DNA of 38,563 nucleotides from Lachnospiraceae bacterium (GCA_016287765.1 JAEEWS010000025.1:1-38563), one strand, 5' to 3'. Counted from the stretch's first letter, positions 14,678 through 21,189 are shown. A program made the numbers and translations. The notes: a model not told the origin generated them from the sequence alone.

Positions 14678-15703
14678 ATGAAAACAGCACTTATTACAGG
14701 AATTACAGGACAGGACGGATCTTATCTTTCGGAATTCCTTCTTGAAAAGGGATATGACGTACATGGTATTGTGCGCCGTTCTTCAACGGAGAAAAAGGAG
14801 AGGATCGATCATCTTTTGGGGGATCCTCATTTTCATTTGCATTATGGTGATCTCACGGACTCGCTGAGCCTTGTGAAGATCGTCGGCAAAGTCAGGCCCG
14901 ATGAGGTCTATAACTTGGCTGCTCAAAGCCATGTTGCGGTTTCCTTTGAAGTACCGGAGTATACTGCGGACGCGACAGGAACGGGAGTTCTTCGACTGCT
15001 GGAGGCGATAAGGATAGCAGGGCTTGAAAAGTCTTGCAAAGTCTATCAGGCATCCACTTCCGAACTTTTCGGTAAGGTTCAGGAGATCCCTCAAAAGGAA
15101 ACCACACCTTTTTATCCTTACTCACCTTACGCTGCCGCAAAGCAATATGCCTACTGGATCGTGAGGAACTACCGCGAGGCATATGGAATGTTCGCGTCCA
15201 ATGGCATCCTCTTTAATCACGAATCAGAGAGGCGCGGCGAGACATTTGTTACAAGAAAGATTACGATCGCAGCTGCTAAGATTGCAGCGGGATTGCAGGA
15301 TAAACTCTGTCTCGGAAATTTGGATGCTTTAAGAGACTGGGGTTACGCAAAAGATTATGTTGAGTGCATGTGGCTCATCCTTCAGCAGGAAAAACCTGAT
15401 GACTTTGTCATAGCAACGGGAGAGCAGTATTCCGTTCGTGATTTCTGCCTCCGTGCGTTTAAATATGCGGGGATCGAGCTTCGATTCGAAGGAAAAGGCG
15501 TGGATGAAAAGGGAATCGATGTAAAGACGGGAAAAGTGTTGGTAGAGGTGTCTCCTGAGTTCTTCCGTCCTACAGATGTTGTCACCCTTCTCGGTGATTC
15601 TTCAAAAGCAAAGAAAGAACTTGGCTGGAATCCCAGAAAGACAAGCTTTGATGAACTTGTGAGGATCATGGTGGAGCATGATGTAGAGATGGTAAATCGA
15701 TAG
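14678..15703 (+). CDS. gmd: GDP-mannose 4,6-dehydratase
   Basis: This 341-residue enzyme turns GDP-D-mannose into GDP-4-keto-6-deoxy-D-mannose, the precursor of GDP-fucose, rhamnose or perosamine. The NADP loop [16 protein letters not shown] is at the N-terminus, followed by [19 protein letters not shown], the STSELFG triad region, catalytic Y-A-A-A-K and the diagnostic [18 protein letters not shown]. It is full length. The start at 14678 is set by homology: the Rossmann strand begins at residue 3. AGGAG lies upstream at 14661-14665. No GDP-fucose synthase or aminotransferase follows, and the manC just upstream is broken, so GDP-mannose must come from elsewhere in the genome and the end product is unclear. 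Confidence 0.92.
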   Translation: MKTALITGITGQDGSYLSEFLLEKGYDVHGIVRRSSTEKKERIDHLLGDPHFHLHYGDLTDSLSLVKIVGKVRPDEVYNLAAQSHVAVSFEVPEYTADATGTGVLRLLEAIRIAGLEKSCKVYQASTSELFGKVQEIPQKETTPFYPYSPYAAAKQYAYWIVRNYREAYGMFASNGILFNHESERRGETFVTRKITIAAAKIAAGLQDKLCLGNLDALRDWGYAKDYVECMWLILQQEKPDDFVIATGEQYSVRDFCLRAFKYAGIELRFEGKGVDEKGIDVKTGKVLVEVSPEFFRPTDVVTLLGDSSKAKKELGWNPRKTSFDELVRIMVEHDVEMVNR

Positions 15704-15762
15704 AATGTTCTTCGAGCGGGATGAGGTTGAAAATCGCGTGAAGAGATGATAAGGAGATCACT

Positions 15763-15987
15763 GTGACTGAAGCAAATAAAAAAGAAGATATTTTTATGAT
15801 ACAGGTTCGATTATACCGGATGCTTCAGAAGCACTTCGGATTATCTGTCGACGAATGTAACTGCGTGGTTGAAAAATATGCCTTATTCGATTACATTTCT
15901 CAGTGCTATGAGGAGTATCACACACAAGGGGATGAGGCAAGTTTTGAGGATATGTTGAAATACTTGAGAGAACAGGGATTCAGATGA
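15763..15987 (+). CDS. Small DUF3791-like protein
   Basis: This 74-residue helical protein has a GTG start with AAGGAG 8-13 bases before it. It has the layout of DUF3791 proteins: an N-terminal helix (MIQVRLYRMLQKHFGLSVDECN), a hinge, then FDYISQCYEEYHTQGDEASFEDMLKYL. These proteins are usually found directly before DUF3990 genes in Clostridia and may act as antitoxin-like partners; that is inference. The stop overlaps the next start (ATGA). It begins a run of six small coupled genes. Confidence 0.6.
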   Translation: MTEANKKEDIFMIQVRLYRMLQKHFGLSVDECNCVVEKYALFDYISQCYEEYHTQGDEASFEDMLKYLREQGFR

Positions 15988-16208
15988 TTCTTGAAAATGG
16001 ATTATGGGTTTATCACGGAAGTTATATAAAGGTTGAAAAACCTGAACTTAAACTTTGCAATTCCGGAAAAGATTTTGGACTGGGTTTTTATGTTACAACT
16101 GATAAGAATCAGGCAGAAAGATTTGTAAAGTTATCAGTCGGAAAGGCCAAGAAAAACGGGATTGTTCTTCAAAAGGAGAATGTTGGTTCTGAAGAGGTGC
16201 AGGTATGA
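15984..16208 (+). CDS. Truncated DUF3990-like protein
   Basis: This 74-residue product matches only the first half of the full DUF3990 protein encoded at 16692. Shared features are VYHGS and KDFGLGFYVTTDKNQAERF, which look like the first two motifs (His; Tyr) of ADP-ribosyltransferase-like folds. After residue 55 the sequence diverges and ends, so the remaining two thirds, including any catalytic acid, is gone. It overlaps both neighbours in ATGA junctions, so it is still translated in a coupled chain. It may be a decayed first copy of the toxin-like gene or a regulatory short form. Confidence 0.6.
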   Translation: MILENGLWVYHGSYIKVEKPELKLCNSGKDFGLGFYVTTDKNQAERFVKLSVGKAKKNGIVLQKENVGSEEVQV

Positions 16209-16423
16209 AAATGAGTGAGAATGAGTATTCAATGGAACTTCTTGCAGCTATGGCCTCAATGAATATAGCAAGGCGTCAAAAGATTTCCAAAACGAAGGCT
16301 TTTACAAGATTTATGAAATCCAAAACAGCTGAAATGCTATTTGACGAAACAACAGGTATGTGGATGAATGGACCTGATTACATTGCTGACGAGTACAGAC
16401 GTGAAAAAAGGTTGCCGACTTGA
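16205..16423 (+). CDS. Small hypothetical protein in the DUF3791/DUF3990 cluster
   Basis: This 72-residue protein (MELLAAMASMNIARRQKISKTKAFTR, then TAEMLFDETTGMWMNGPDYIADEY) is helical at the N-terminus with an acidic, aromatic C-terminal half. It resembles, in size and layout (helix, 'F-x-x-F-x-x-S/K-x-T-A-x-x-L-F-D-x-x-T', then 'P-x-Y'), the last gene of the cluster at 17197, which has SLYHSKIFDKIVDLETGLYRESPGYVY. The two are probable paralogues, each closing one unit of the cluster. Function is unknown; an antitoxin or chaperone-like partner is possible. The start overlaps the previous stop; an ATG at 16211 is an alternative. Confidence 0.55.
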   Translation: MKMSENEYSMELLAAMASMNIARRQKISKTKAFTRFMKSKTAEMLFDETTGMWMNGPDYIADEYRREKRLPT

Positions 16424-16473
16424 TTGCACTATACTCTATTCAAATGGATTTCGAAATGGATACGGAGTTTTTT

Positions 16474-16692
16474 ATGAGCGAGACTAAGAAAAGAATAAAC
16501 TATACAGTGGCATGTGTTAATGAATTTGCGGACAGGTTTGGTCTGGGCGAGAAGGACGCGTTTGTTTACTTGTATGATCATGAGGGGATAGCGTTTCTTA
16601 AAGATAATTATGATATTGAGCACACACTTAGTATTGAAGAGGCAGTTGAGGACCTTGCTATTGTTTGCAGAAAAAATGGGGGTGAGTATTAG
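16474..16692 (+). CDS. DUF3791-like protein
   Basis: This 72-residue protein (YTVACVNEFADRFGLGEKDAFVYLYD, HTLSIEEAVEDLAIVCRKNGG) matches the DUF3791 pattern well and is a better example than the gene at 15763. The ATG at 16474 is preferred because ACGGAG lies 7-12 bases before it; the frame extends upstream through an ATG at 16456 to a TTG at 16420 that overlaps the previous stop. Its own stop overlaps the GTG start of the DUF3990 gene. Such adjacency in many Clostridia suggests the two proteins act together. Confidence 0.65.
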   Translation: MSETKKRINYTVACVNEFADRFGLGEKDAFVYLYDHEGIAFLKDNYDIEHTLSIEEAVEDLAIVCRKNGGEY

Positions 16693-17195
16693 TGATCTTG
16701 TATCATGGGAGCAACGTAGATGTAAAAGTAATTGAGCTTGCGATGTGCAGACCTTACAAAGATTTTGGGAGAGGGTTTTATCTTACTGTTTTGAAAGAAC
16801 AGGCGGATAAGATGGCAAAGAGAGTTGCTCGATTGTATGGCGGCTCTCCGATTATTAATACCTTTGAGTTAAGTGATGACTTTAAAAGTACAGTCGGCTT
16901 AAGGGTATTGGATTTTGGTTCCGAGACCTCAGAAAAATGGGCACGATTTGTTATGAATAACAGAAATAGAAATTATCGCAATTTTGCTGACCCGGAATGC
17001 AATTTGGACAACAAGTACGATGTTGTTATCGGACCAATTGCAGATGATGCCATGGCGGTTCTTTTCAGACAATATGAAAATGGTATTCTTTCCTTCGAAA
17101 ATATGGTAAGTGGCATGATATATAAAGAAACGACAAATCAGTATTCATTTCATACAGAGAAGGCTATATCGCTTTTGAAGAAAGTGAGCGTGTAA
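16692..17195 (+). CDS. DUF3990-family protein (ADP-ribosyltransferase-like candidate)
   Basis: This full-length 167-residue protein starts at GTG 16692, sharing a base with the preceding TAG. Motifs: LYHGS at residues 3-7, YKDFGRGFYLTVLKEQADKMA at 21-41, and DVVIGPIADDAM near residue 112. The His in YHG and the Tyr in GFYLT are placed as in H-Y-E type ADP-ribosyltransferases; whether DUF3990 is truly in that superfamily I can only support by this pattern. The protein may be a toxin acting by nucleotide transfer, with the coupled DUF3791 and C-terminal small gene as control partners. No signal peptide is present. Confidence 0.65.
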   Translation: MILYHGSNVDVKVIELAMCRPYKDFGRGFYLTVLKEQADKMAKRVARLYGGSPIINTFELSDDFKSTVGLRVLDFGSETSEKWARFVMNNRNRNYRNFADPECNLDNKYDVVIGPIADDAMAVLFRQYENGILSFENMVSGMIYKETTNQYSFHTEKAISLLKKVSV

Positions 17196-17196
17196 C

Positions 17197-17427
17197 ATGT
17201 CAAAGGAAAAACAGATGATTGAATATATGATTCAGGATCTTGTTGAAATCATTACTGAGGAGCAAAACGTTGAATATGATAAGGCAATGGCAAGTCTTTA
17301 TCATTCCAAAATCTTCGACAAGATAGTTGATCTTGAGACGGGACTCTATAGGGAAAGCCCTGGCTACGTTTATGGATTATTTGTGGATGAGATGAATTTC
17401 GGTCGGATAATTCAGACTGAATTGTGA
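17197..17427 (+). CDS. Small hypothetical protein closing the DUF3990 unit
   Basis: This 76-residue acidic protein begins one base after the DUF3990 stop: MSKEKQMIEYMIQDLVEIITEEQ, then YDKAMASLYHSKIFDKIVDLETGLYRESPGYVYGLFVDEM. It looks like a distant paralogue of the 16205 product (S-K-x-F/x-D-x-x-T-G-x-x-x-x-x-P-x-Y-I/V). Two units of the same order, DUF3791 - DUF3990 - this small family, therefore stand in tandem. Function unknown; an immunity/antitoxin role is a reasonable guess only. Confidence 0.55.
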   Translation: MSKEKQMIEYMIQDLVEIITEEQNVEYDKAMASLYHSKIFDKIVDLETGLYRESPGYVYGLFVDEMNFGRIIQTEL

Positions 17428-17438
17428 TAAGAAAACCT

Positions 17439-17467
17439 TTGCATTCCTTTTCATGTCAGACTATAAT
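17439..17467 (+). promoter_or_regulatory. Sigma-A promoter of mscL
   Basis: TTGCAT (17439-17444) and TATAAT (17462-17467) are separated by exactly 17 bases. It lies 57 bases upstream of the mscL start and just after the DUF3990 cluster. Confidence 0.75.
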
Positions 17468-17492
17468 GTATTCAGCTGTTCACAGCAATAAT

Positions 17493-17523
17493 AAAGGAGG
17501 GGCGACGAAAGTCGCGGGATTTT
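17493..17523 (+). promoter_or_regulatory. Ribosome binding site with bridging hairpin before mscL
   Basis: AAAGGAGG (17493-17500) is a near-perfect ribosome binding site but lies 23 bases before the ATG. Between them GCGAC (17502-17506) and GTCGC (17511-17515) pair around a GAAA tetraloop. Folding would remove about 14 bases and bring the site to an effective spacing near 9. This decides the start at 17524. Confidence 0.6.
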
Positions 17524-17997
17524 ATGAAGAAGTTTTTTAAAGAATTCAAAGAGTTTGCCCTTAAGGGCAACATGATCGATCTTGCGGTCGGCATGATCAT
17601 CGGCGCTGCGTTCAATAAGATAGTGTCATCGTTGGTTAATGACATCATTATGCCCGTATTGGGGATCTTTACGGGAAAGATGGACTTTGGTCAGTTGTTC
17701 GTCGCACTTGACGGTAATCATTATGAGACGCTGGCTGAGGCAGAAGCTGCGGGGGCAGCGTGCATCAGATATGGCGCTTTCATCAGCGGCGTTATCGATT
17801 TCATCATCATGGCACTTGTTGTATTCCTGATCGTCAGGCAGATCAACAGAGTGCGCAACCTGACAAAGAAGAAAGAGGTGGCTGCGGAGGAACAGAAGCC
17901 CACAAAGAAGATCTGCCCTTTCTGCAGATCGGAGATCGCCATCGAGGCAACACGTTGCCCGCATTGCACATCTCAGTTGGATGTAAAGCCTGAATAA
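17524..17997 (+). CDS. mscL: Large-conductance mechanosensitive channel with C-terminal zinc ribbon
   Basis: This 157-residue MscL opens under membrane tension and releases solutes on osmotic downshock. [33 protein letters not shown] is the conserved N-terminal helix and first membrane segment; [25 protein letters not shown] is the second. After a short linker comes a [18 protein letters not shown] segment: two C-x-x-C pairs spaced like a small zinc ribbon, beyond the usual cytoplasmic helix. It is a single-gene unit with its own promoter and terminator. The periplasmic-type loop is complete and nothing is truncated. Confidence 0.93.
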   Translation: MKKFFKEFKEFALKGNMIDLAVGMIIGAAFNKIVSSLVNDIIMPVLGIFTGKMDFGQLFVALDGNHYETLAEAEAAGAACIRYGAFISGVIDFIIMALVVFLIVRQINRVRNLTKKKEVAAEEQKPTKKICPFCRSEIAIEATRCPHCTSQLDVKPE

Positions 17998-18014
17998 AGA
18001 AATAATATGCTTGG

Positions 18015-18045
18015 AAGCCTGCGGTTAACAGCCGCAGGCTTTTTG
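18015..18045 (+). terminator. Rho-independent terminator of mscL
   Basis: AAGCCTGCGG (18015-18024) pairs with CCGCAGGCTT (18032-18041) around a 7-base loop, ending in TTTTT. It lies just after the mscL stop. Confidence 0.9.
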
Positions 18046-18110
18046 CAAAAAAGAATTGAAAATTTTCAAATCCCTCTTGCGCTCCCGTTCCAAATGTGTA
18101 ATAATACCGC

Positions 18111-18163
18111 CATCGGCATTCCGCCGATATGAAGCAACCTTCAGGGGCTTCAAAAAATCAGCA
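18111..18163 (+). repeat. 53-bp direct repeat, copy 1 (upstream of RelB/YoeB)
   Basis: It contains the inverted repeat ATCGGC-ATTCC-GCCGAT followed by a GAAGC...GCTTC hairpin and ends in CAAAAAATCAGCA. It matches copy 2 at 18842 in all but two positions (in the second hairpin). Two adjacent hairpins make it look like a REP/MITE-type element. Confidence 0.75.
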
Positions 18164-18256
18164 ACAAGCTTTTGTAACTGTATAAAAATGGTTCACTGGA
18201 TTCATTTTATGAATTATATTGTTTTATTGAGGAGGAGGTATCAGTGGGAAAAAGTA

Positions 18257-18285
18257 TTGACAGTGTGTATGAAATGAAATACAAT
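18257..18285 (+). promoter_or_regulatory. Promoter of the RelB/YoeB operon
   Basis: Perfect TTGACA (18257-18262), 17-base spacer, TACAAT (18280-18285). Transcription would start near 18292, which rules out the longer frame that opens at 18244 and supports the ATG at 18313. Confidence 0.8.
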
Positions 18286-18312
18286 TGCTACATAAGTAAA
18301 GGAGGAACTGAT

Positions 18313-18567
18313 ATGGCACAGTTAAGCATTCGAATTGATGATAATGTAAAGAAAAGAGCCGAACAGGCCTGTGAAGCACTTGGGCTTACTATGTCGACAG
18401 CCATTAACATTTACCTTGTAAAATTGGGAAATGAGAAGCGAATTCCATTTGAGGTTGCAGTTGATCCCTTTTATAGCAAGACGAATCAGGACATTTTACA
18501 GAAAGCGATCAAACAACTGGAAGAAGGACGTGGAAAAGAGCATGAACTGATGGAGGATGAAGGATGA
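18313..18567 (+). CDS. RelB/DinJ-family antitoxin
   Basis: This 84-residue protein has an N-terminal ribbon-helix-helix (AQLSIRIDDNVKKRAEQACEALGLTMSTAINIYL), which binds the operon's own promoter, and an acidic C-terminal toxin-binding tail. AAAGGAGG stands 9 bases before the ATG, and the promoter position confirms this start. It overlaps the toxin start by ATGA. Such antitoxins neutralise the mRNA-cutting toxin and repress transcription together with it. Confidence 0.88.
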   Translation: MAQLSIRIDDNVKKRAEQACEALGLTMSTAINIYLVKLGNEKRIPFEVAVDPFYSKTNQDILQKAIKQLEEGRGKEHELMEDEG

Positions 18568-18827
18568 GATTGATATGGGCTGATGATGCATGGGAGGATT
18601 ACATTTACTGGCAAACCCAGGATAAGCGTACTATTAAAAAGATCAATAGTCTTTTGAAAGATATTGATAGGAACGGATATGCTTGTACGGGGAAGCCTGA
18701 ACCGCTATCAGACAATCTGAGCGGTTTTTGGAGTGTTCGGATAGACAGCGTGAATCGTCTGATATTCAGGATAGATAATGATTCAATTGAAATAGCTCAA
18801 TGCAGATCTCACTACGGAGACAAGTAA
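18564..18827 (+). CDS. Txe/YoeB-family mRNA interferase toxin
   Basis: This 87-residue toxin is of the RelE-fold YoeB type, which cuts mRNA in the ribosomal A site. RLIWADDAWEDYIYWQTQD is the family's opening, KPEPL contains the conserved Glu, and the C-terminus CRSHYGDK carries the catalytic His-Tyr pair with Arg residues in FWSVRIDSVNRLIFRI. It appears intact. The gene pair lies between two copies of a 53-bp repeat and has its own promoter, as expected of a mobile toxin-antitoxin cassette. Confidence 0.9.
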   Translation: MRLIWADDAWEDYIYWQTQDKRTIKKINSLLKDIDRNGYACTGKPEPLSDNLSGFWSVRIDSVNRLIFRIDNDSIEIAQCRSHYGDK

Positions 18828-18841
18828 TATTATCAATCAAT

Positions 18842-18894
18842 CATCGGCATTCCGCCGATATGAAGCACCCTTCAAGGGCTTCAAAAAATCAGCA
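18842..18894 (+). repeat. 53-bp direct repeat, copy 2 (downstream of YoeB)
   Basis: Same two-hairpin element as at 18111, in the same orientation, 14 bases after the toxin stop. The start-to-start distance of 731 bp contains exactly the promoter and both toxin-antitoxin genes. Confidence 0.75.
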
Positions 18895-18928
18895 TTAAAC
18901 AAATAATTTTATATCAAAGGGGATTTTT

Positions 18929-19750
18929 ATGAGAGAGAGGATCAACATTGCGGGGTGGAGTCCGTATCGCAGATCCGGTGGCGTGACGGGGCACATCCTG
19001 GCTATGAGCGAGATGGCGGCGGAGTATTTCGGGCTGAAGGTGGATGTGAGGGCGGATCATTTTGGAGCGAGGCCCATGGAGAGCTACATGTGGAGATTCA
19101 GGGGAGTGAGGCCCCTTTCCGACAGTGAGGATTTTTATTCGGGGCCTGACTATCCGGATTACTGCGGGCAGGTGGCGAAATACGAAAGCAGTTACTGGAA
19201 GAAAGTGAAATGCAGGACTGAGGCCTATGCTCTGGCGACCAACCTGAATCTTTTGAAACCTGTGACGGTTTCGGAGGAAAGCGCCTTTGAAGGAGGTGCC
19301 GGAGAAGTCTGTTTTGTGGATTCCTCCGGAAAAAACAGCCCCTATTCTTTTAAAGTTTTGAACGAAGCTGACATCATCCTGGTTTTTCTGCCGGTCAGCT
19401 CGATACAGATCCGAAAATTCTTTTATCTTTATTCGTATTACATTTCAAAAAGTTTCTTTGTTATCAACAGATTTTCCCAATATGACAATTTTTTACTTGA
19501 ACTACTTAAGGAATACAAGGTTCCTAAGAAGCGTGTGGCGGTGATCCCCTACAGTCCGCAGCTTGACAGGGCCTGCAGGGACAAGACCATGGACTCTCTG
19601 ATCGCTGACGAGATGGGATCCGGAAAGCGCACGGAGTATTTTAATCGTATAAAACACATTACGAAGCAGGTGCTGATCGAAGGCGGTAAGCTGGCGGAAA
19701 TGAAGAGATCGACAGAGGATAAAAATACAGAAAAAACTGCATTAAAGTGA
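18929..19750 (+). CDS. MinD/ParA-like protein with degenerate nucleotide-binding loop
   Basis: This 273-residue protein starts INIAGWSPYRRSGGVTGHILAMSEMAAEYFGLKVDVRADHF. The position and following helix match the Walker A region of MinD/CpaE-type proteins, but the expected G-K-G-G-x-G-K-[ST] is replaced by YRRSGGVTG with no lysine in place. Residues 127-150 (VCFVDSSGKNS ... ADIILVFLPVS) match the Asp-containing strand and following loop of the fold; later VINRFSQYD resembles the base-recognition loop. It may bind nucleotide weakly or act as a structural partner. AAAGGGG precedes the ATG. There is no clear functional neighbour. This fold assignment rests on pattern, not on a search. Confidence 0.5.
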   Translation: MRERINIAGWSPYRRSGGVTGHILAMSEMAAEYFGLKVDVRADHFGARPMESYMWRFRGVRPLSDSEDFYSGPDYPDYCGQVAKYESSYWKKVKCRTEAYALATNLNLLKPVTVSEESAFEGGAGEVCFVDSSGKNSPYSFKVLNEADIILVFLPVSSIQIRKFFYLYSYYISKSFFVINRFSQYDNFLLELLKEYKVPKKRVAVIPYSPQLDRACRDKTMDSLIADEMGSGKRTEYFNRIKHITKQVLIEGGKLAEMKRSTEDKNTEKTALK

Positions 19751-20032
19751 TTAGTCACCGGAGGCAACACTTTAAATCGCCTGAAAGCCATATATCTTAC
19801 CGGCCGGATTGCGAAAACCATAAAGAATCGGTAAATATGTTGAAAATGAAAAAACAAGCATGTATAATACAGGTAAATCTCGAGGAGAGAATAATCGAAT
19901 AGTGGGCTCTCGCCCTGACACACCGGATGTTATTTGGGAAGAGCAGGTGGTGCCGTTACTTCCTGAAAACAATTATTATCAGAGAGGTAGGCCTCCTTGA
20001 TTACCATAAAAAGATAATCATAAGGAGGCAAA
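19751..20032 (+). promoter_or_regulatory. Promoter and leader of the rpn-type gene with a hairpin over its ribosome binding site
   Basis: TTGAAA (19840-19845) and TATAAT (19863-19868) are 17 bases apart. The leader ends with GCCTCCTTGATTA (19991-20003), which pairs with TAATCA-(TA)-AGGAGGC (20015-20029): a 13-bp stem with a two-base bulge and an 11-base loop. The right arm contains the AAGGAGG ribosome binding site of the gene starting at 20033, so the folded leader should block translation. Confidence 0.7.
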
Positions 20033-21004
20033 ATGAATAATTTGGAAACAGCATTAAGATCCGGAAAAAGCAGCAACGAGTATGACGCAGCTGTCAAAAC
20101 GATCCTGGCGAGCAAACAGATTTTGGCCTGGATTTTAAACGGTACAACGGCTGAGTATAGCTCAATGGCAATAGAGGAAATAATAGAGCTTATTGAAAAT
20201 CCATATGTATCCTCTATTCTTGTTAATCCGGGCATGACGAATGACGGAAAAGGTGATTTCATTGATGGTCAAAATCCGGAAAGCGAGATAAACGGAGAAA
20301 GAACTTTCAAGTATGATGTAAGGTTCAAAGTAAGATCTCCGAAGCCCGTTGGCAAAAAGAGCTTTCATGTCGTTGTCGATCTCGAAGCTCAAAGGTCTTA
20401 TTACCCCGGATATGATCTTGTAACGAGAGGGATCTTTTACTGTGGGCGTATGCTCTCAGACCAAGCAGGACGAAACTTTACAGGAAAAAATTATGATGCT
20501 CTTGACAAAGTCTATAGCATATGGCTCTGTTTTAATTGTCCGGGTGATCTTGCAAACACAATTTCACGTTACAGGATTGACCACGAGCCCATTTATGGGA
20601 GCTTTAAAGATGAGGCCAGATCTGACATGCTGCAGGTTATTATGGTGCGTCTTCCCAAGGAGGAAGGGATGCCATACAATAAACCATCGAAGCTTCACAG
20701 CATGCTGTATGACACATTCGTCAGGAATATGCCGGCAGAAGAAAGAATCGAACTGTTAGAATCAAAGTATAATCTCAAAGTAAGAGACTTGGAAAGGAGT
20801 TTTGAAACCATGTGTAATCTTAGTCAGGGATTGATTGAAAAAGGATATGAGCAAGGTCGCGAGCAAGGTCGTGAGCAAGGTCGTGACGAGCTTATTGCAG
20901 ACATGCTTCGTAGAGAAAAAACTCCAAAGGAGATTGCAGACTTTTGCGGTATACCTGTCGAACACATCGAAGAAGTTCAGGCAACAATGACGCAAAAAAA
21001 GTAG
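20033..21004 (+). CDS. Rpn-family recombination-promoting nuclease/putative transposase (PD-(D/E)XK)
   Basis: This 323-residue protein has the core KYDVRFKVRSP...FHVVVDLEAQRSYYPGYDLVTRGIFYCGRML, where D and E-x-Q fit the PD-(D/E)XK active site of Rpn nucleases ('PD-(D/E)XK transposase' family). The middle contains YSIWLCFNCPGD and DEARSDMLQVIMVRL, usual for the family. Near residue 270 a short repeat E-Q-G-R is found three times (gagcaaggtcg units), followed by the typical C-terminal helix IADMLRREKTPKEIADFCGIP. Members promote recA-independent recombination and DNA breaks. The leader hairpin would hold expression down. Three hairpins, the last a terminator, follow the stop. Confidence 0.85.
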   Translation: MNNLETALRSGKSSNEYDAAVKTILASKQILAWILNGTTAEYSSMAIEEIIELIENPYVSSILVNPGMTNDGKGDFIDGQNPESEINGERTFKYDVRFKVRSPKPVGKKSFHVVVDLEAQRSYYPGYDLVTRGIFYCGRMLSDQAGRNFTGKNYDALDKVYSIWLCFNCPGDLANTISRYRIDHEPIYGSFKDEARSDMLQVIMVRLPKEEGMPYNKPSKLHSMLYDTFVRNMPAEERIELLESKYNLKVRDLERSFETMCNLSQGLIEKGYEQGREQGREQGRDELIADMLRREKTPKEIADFCGIPVEHIEEVQATMTQKK

Positions 21005-21092
21005 ACTACAGAGTATAGTCTGCTTCAAGCAATGGAAATTCTGCTTACAGGATTTCCTGTTTAAAAAGGAACTTTCAGAAGTTCCTTTTTTT
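21003..21092 (+). terminator. Tandem hairpins ending in a rho-independent terminator after the rpn-type gene
   Basis: Hairpin 1: AGACTA/TAGTCT (21003-21021). Hairpin 2: GGAAATTCTG/CAGGATTTCC (21034-21057, one wobble). Hairpin 3: AAAAAGGAACTT/AAGTTCC plus a T-run (21063-21092), a classic terminator that could also work in the opposite direction because of the A-run before it. Confidence 0.85.
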
Positions 21093-21129
21093 ATGCCCTG
21101 AACCACAGAAAAAACGATTTGATAAAACA

Positions 21130-21189
21130 TGCACAAAGAGGGAATTTGGCAACGCGTTAGCAAGGTAAACTAACGGGGATTTTTGTGCA
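21130..21189 (+). other. Structured element upstream of the glucan operon promoter
   Basis: TGCACAAA (21130-21137) and TTTGTGCA (21182-21189) are exact complements enclosing an inner hairpin CGTTAG (21155-21160)/CTAACG (21170-21175). I do not recognise it as a known riboswitch. It is upstream of the likely -35 box, so it is not in the glucan mRNA leader. Confidence 0.35.

Noticed and set aside
18244..18312. Longer antitoxin starting at 18244
   Set aside because: The promoter TTGACA/TACAAT lies within this extension, so the mRNA starts downstream of it; ATG 18313 has an excellent ribosome binding site.
18111..18894. Integron attC-type sites around the toxin-antitoxin cassette
   Set aside because: The repeats have hairpins, but I see no RYYYAAC/GTTRRRY core sites and no integrase, so an integron is not supported.
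21130..21189. c-di-GMP or other known riboswitch
   Set aside because: The nested stems do not match the conserved cores I know, and the element lies upstream of the operon promoter rather than in its leader.
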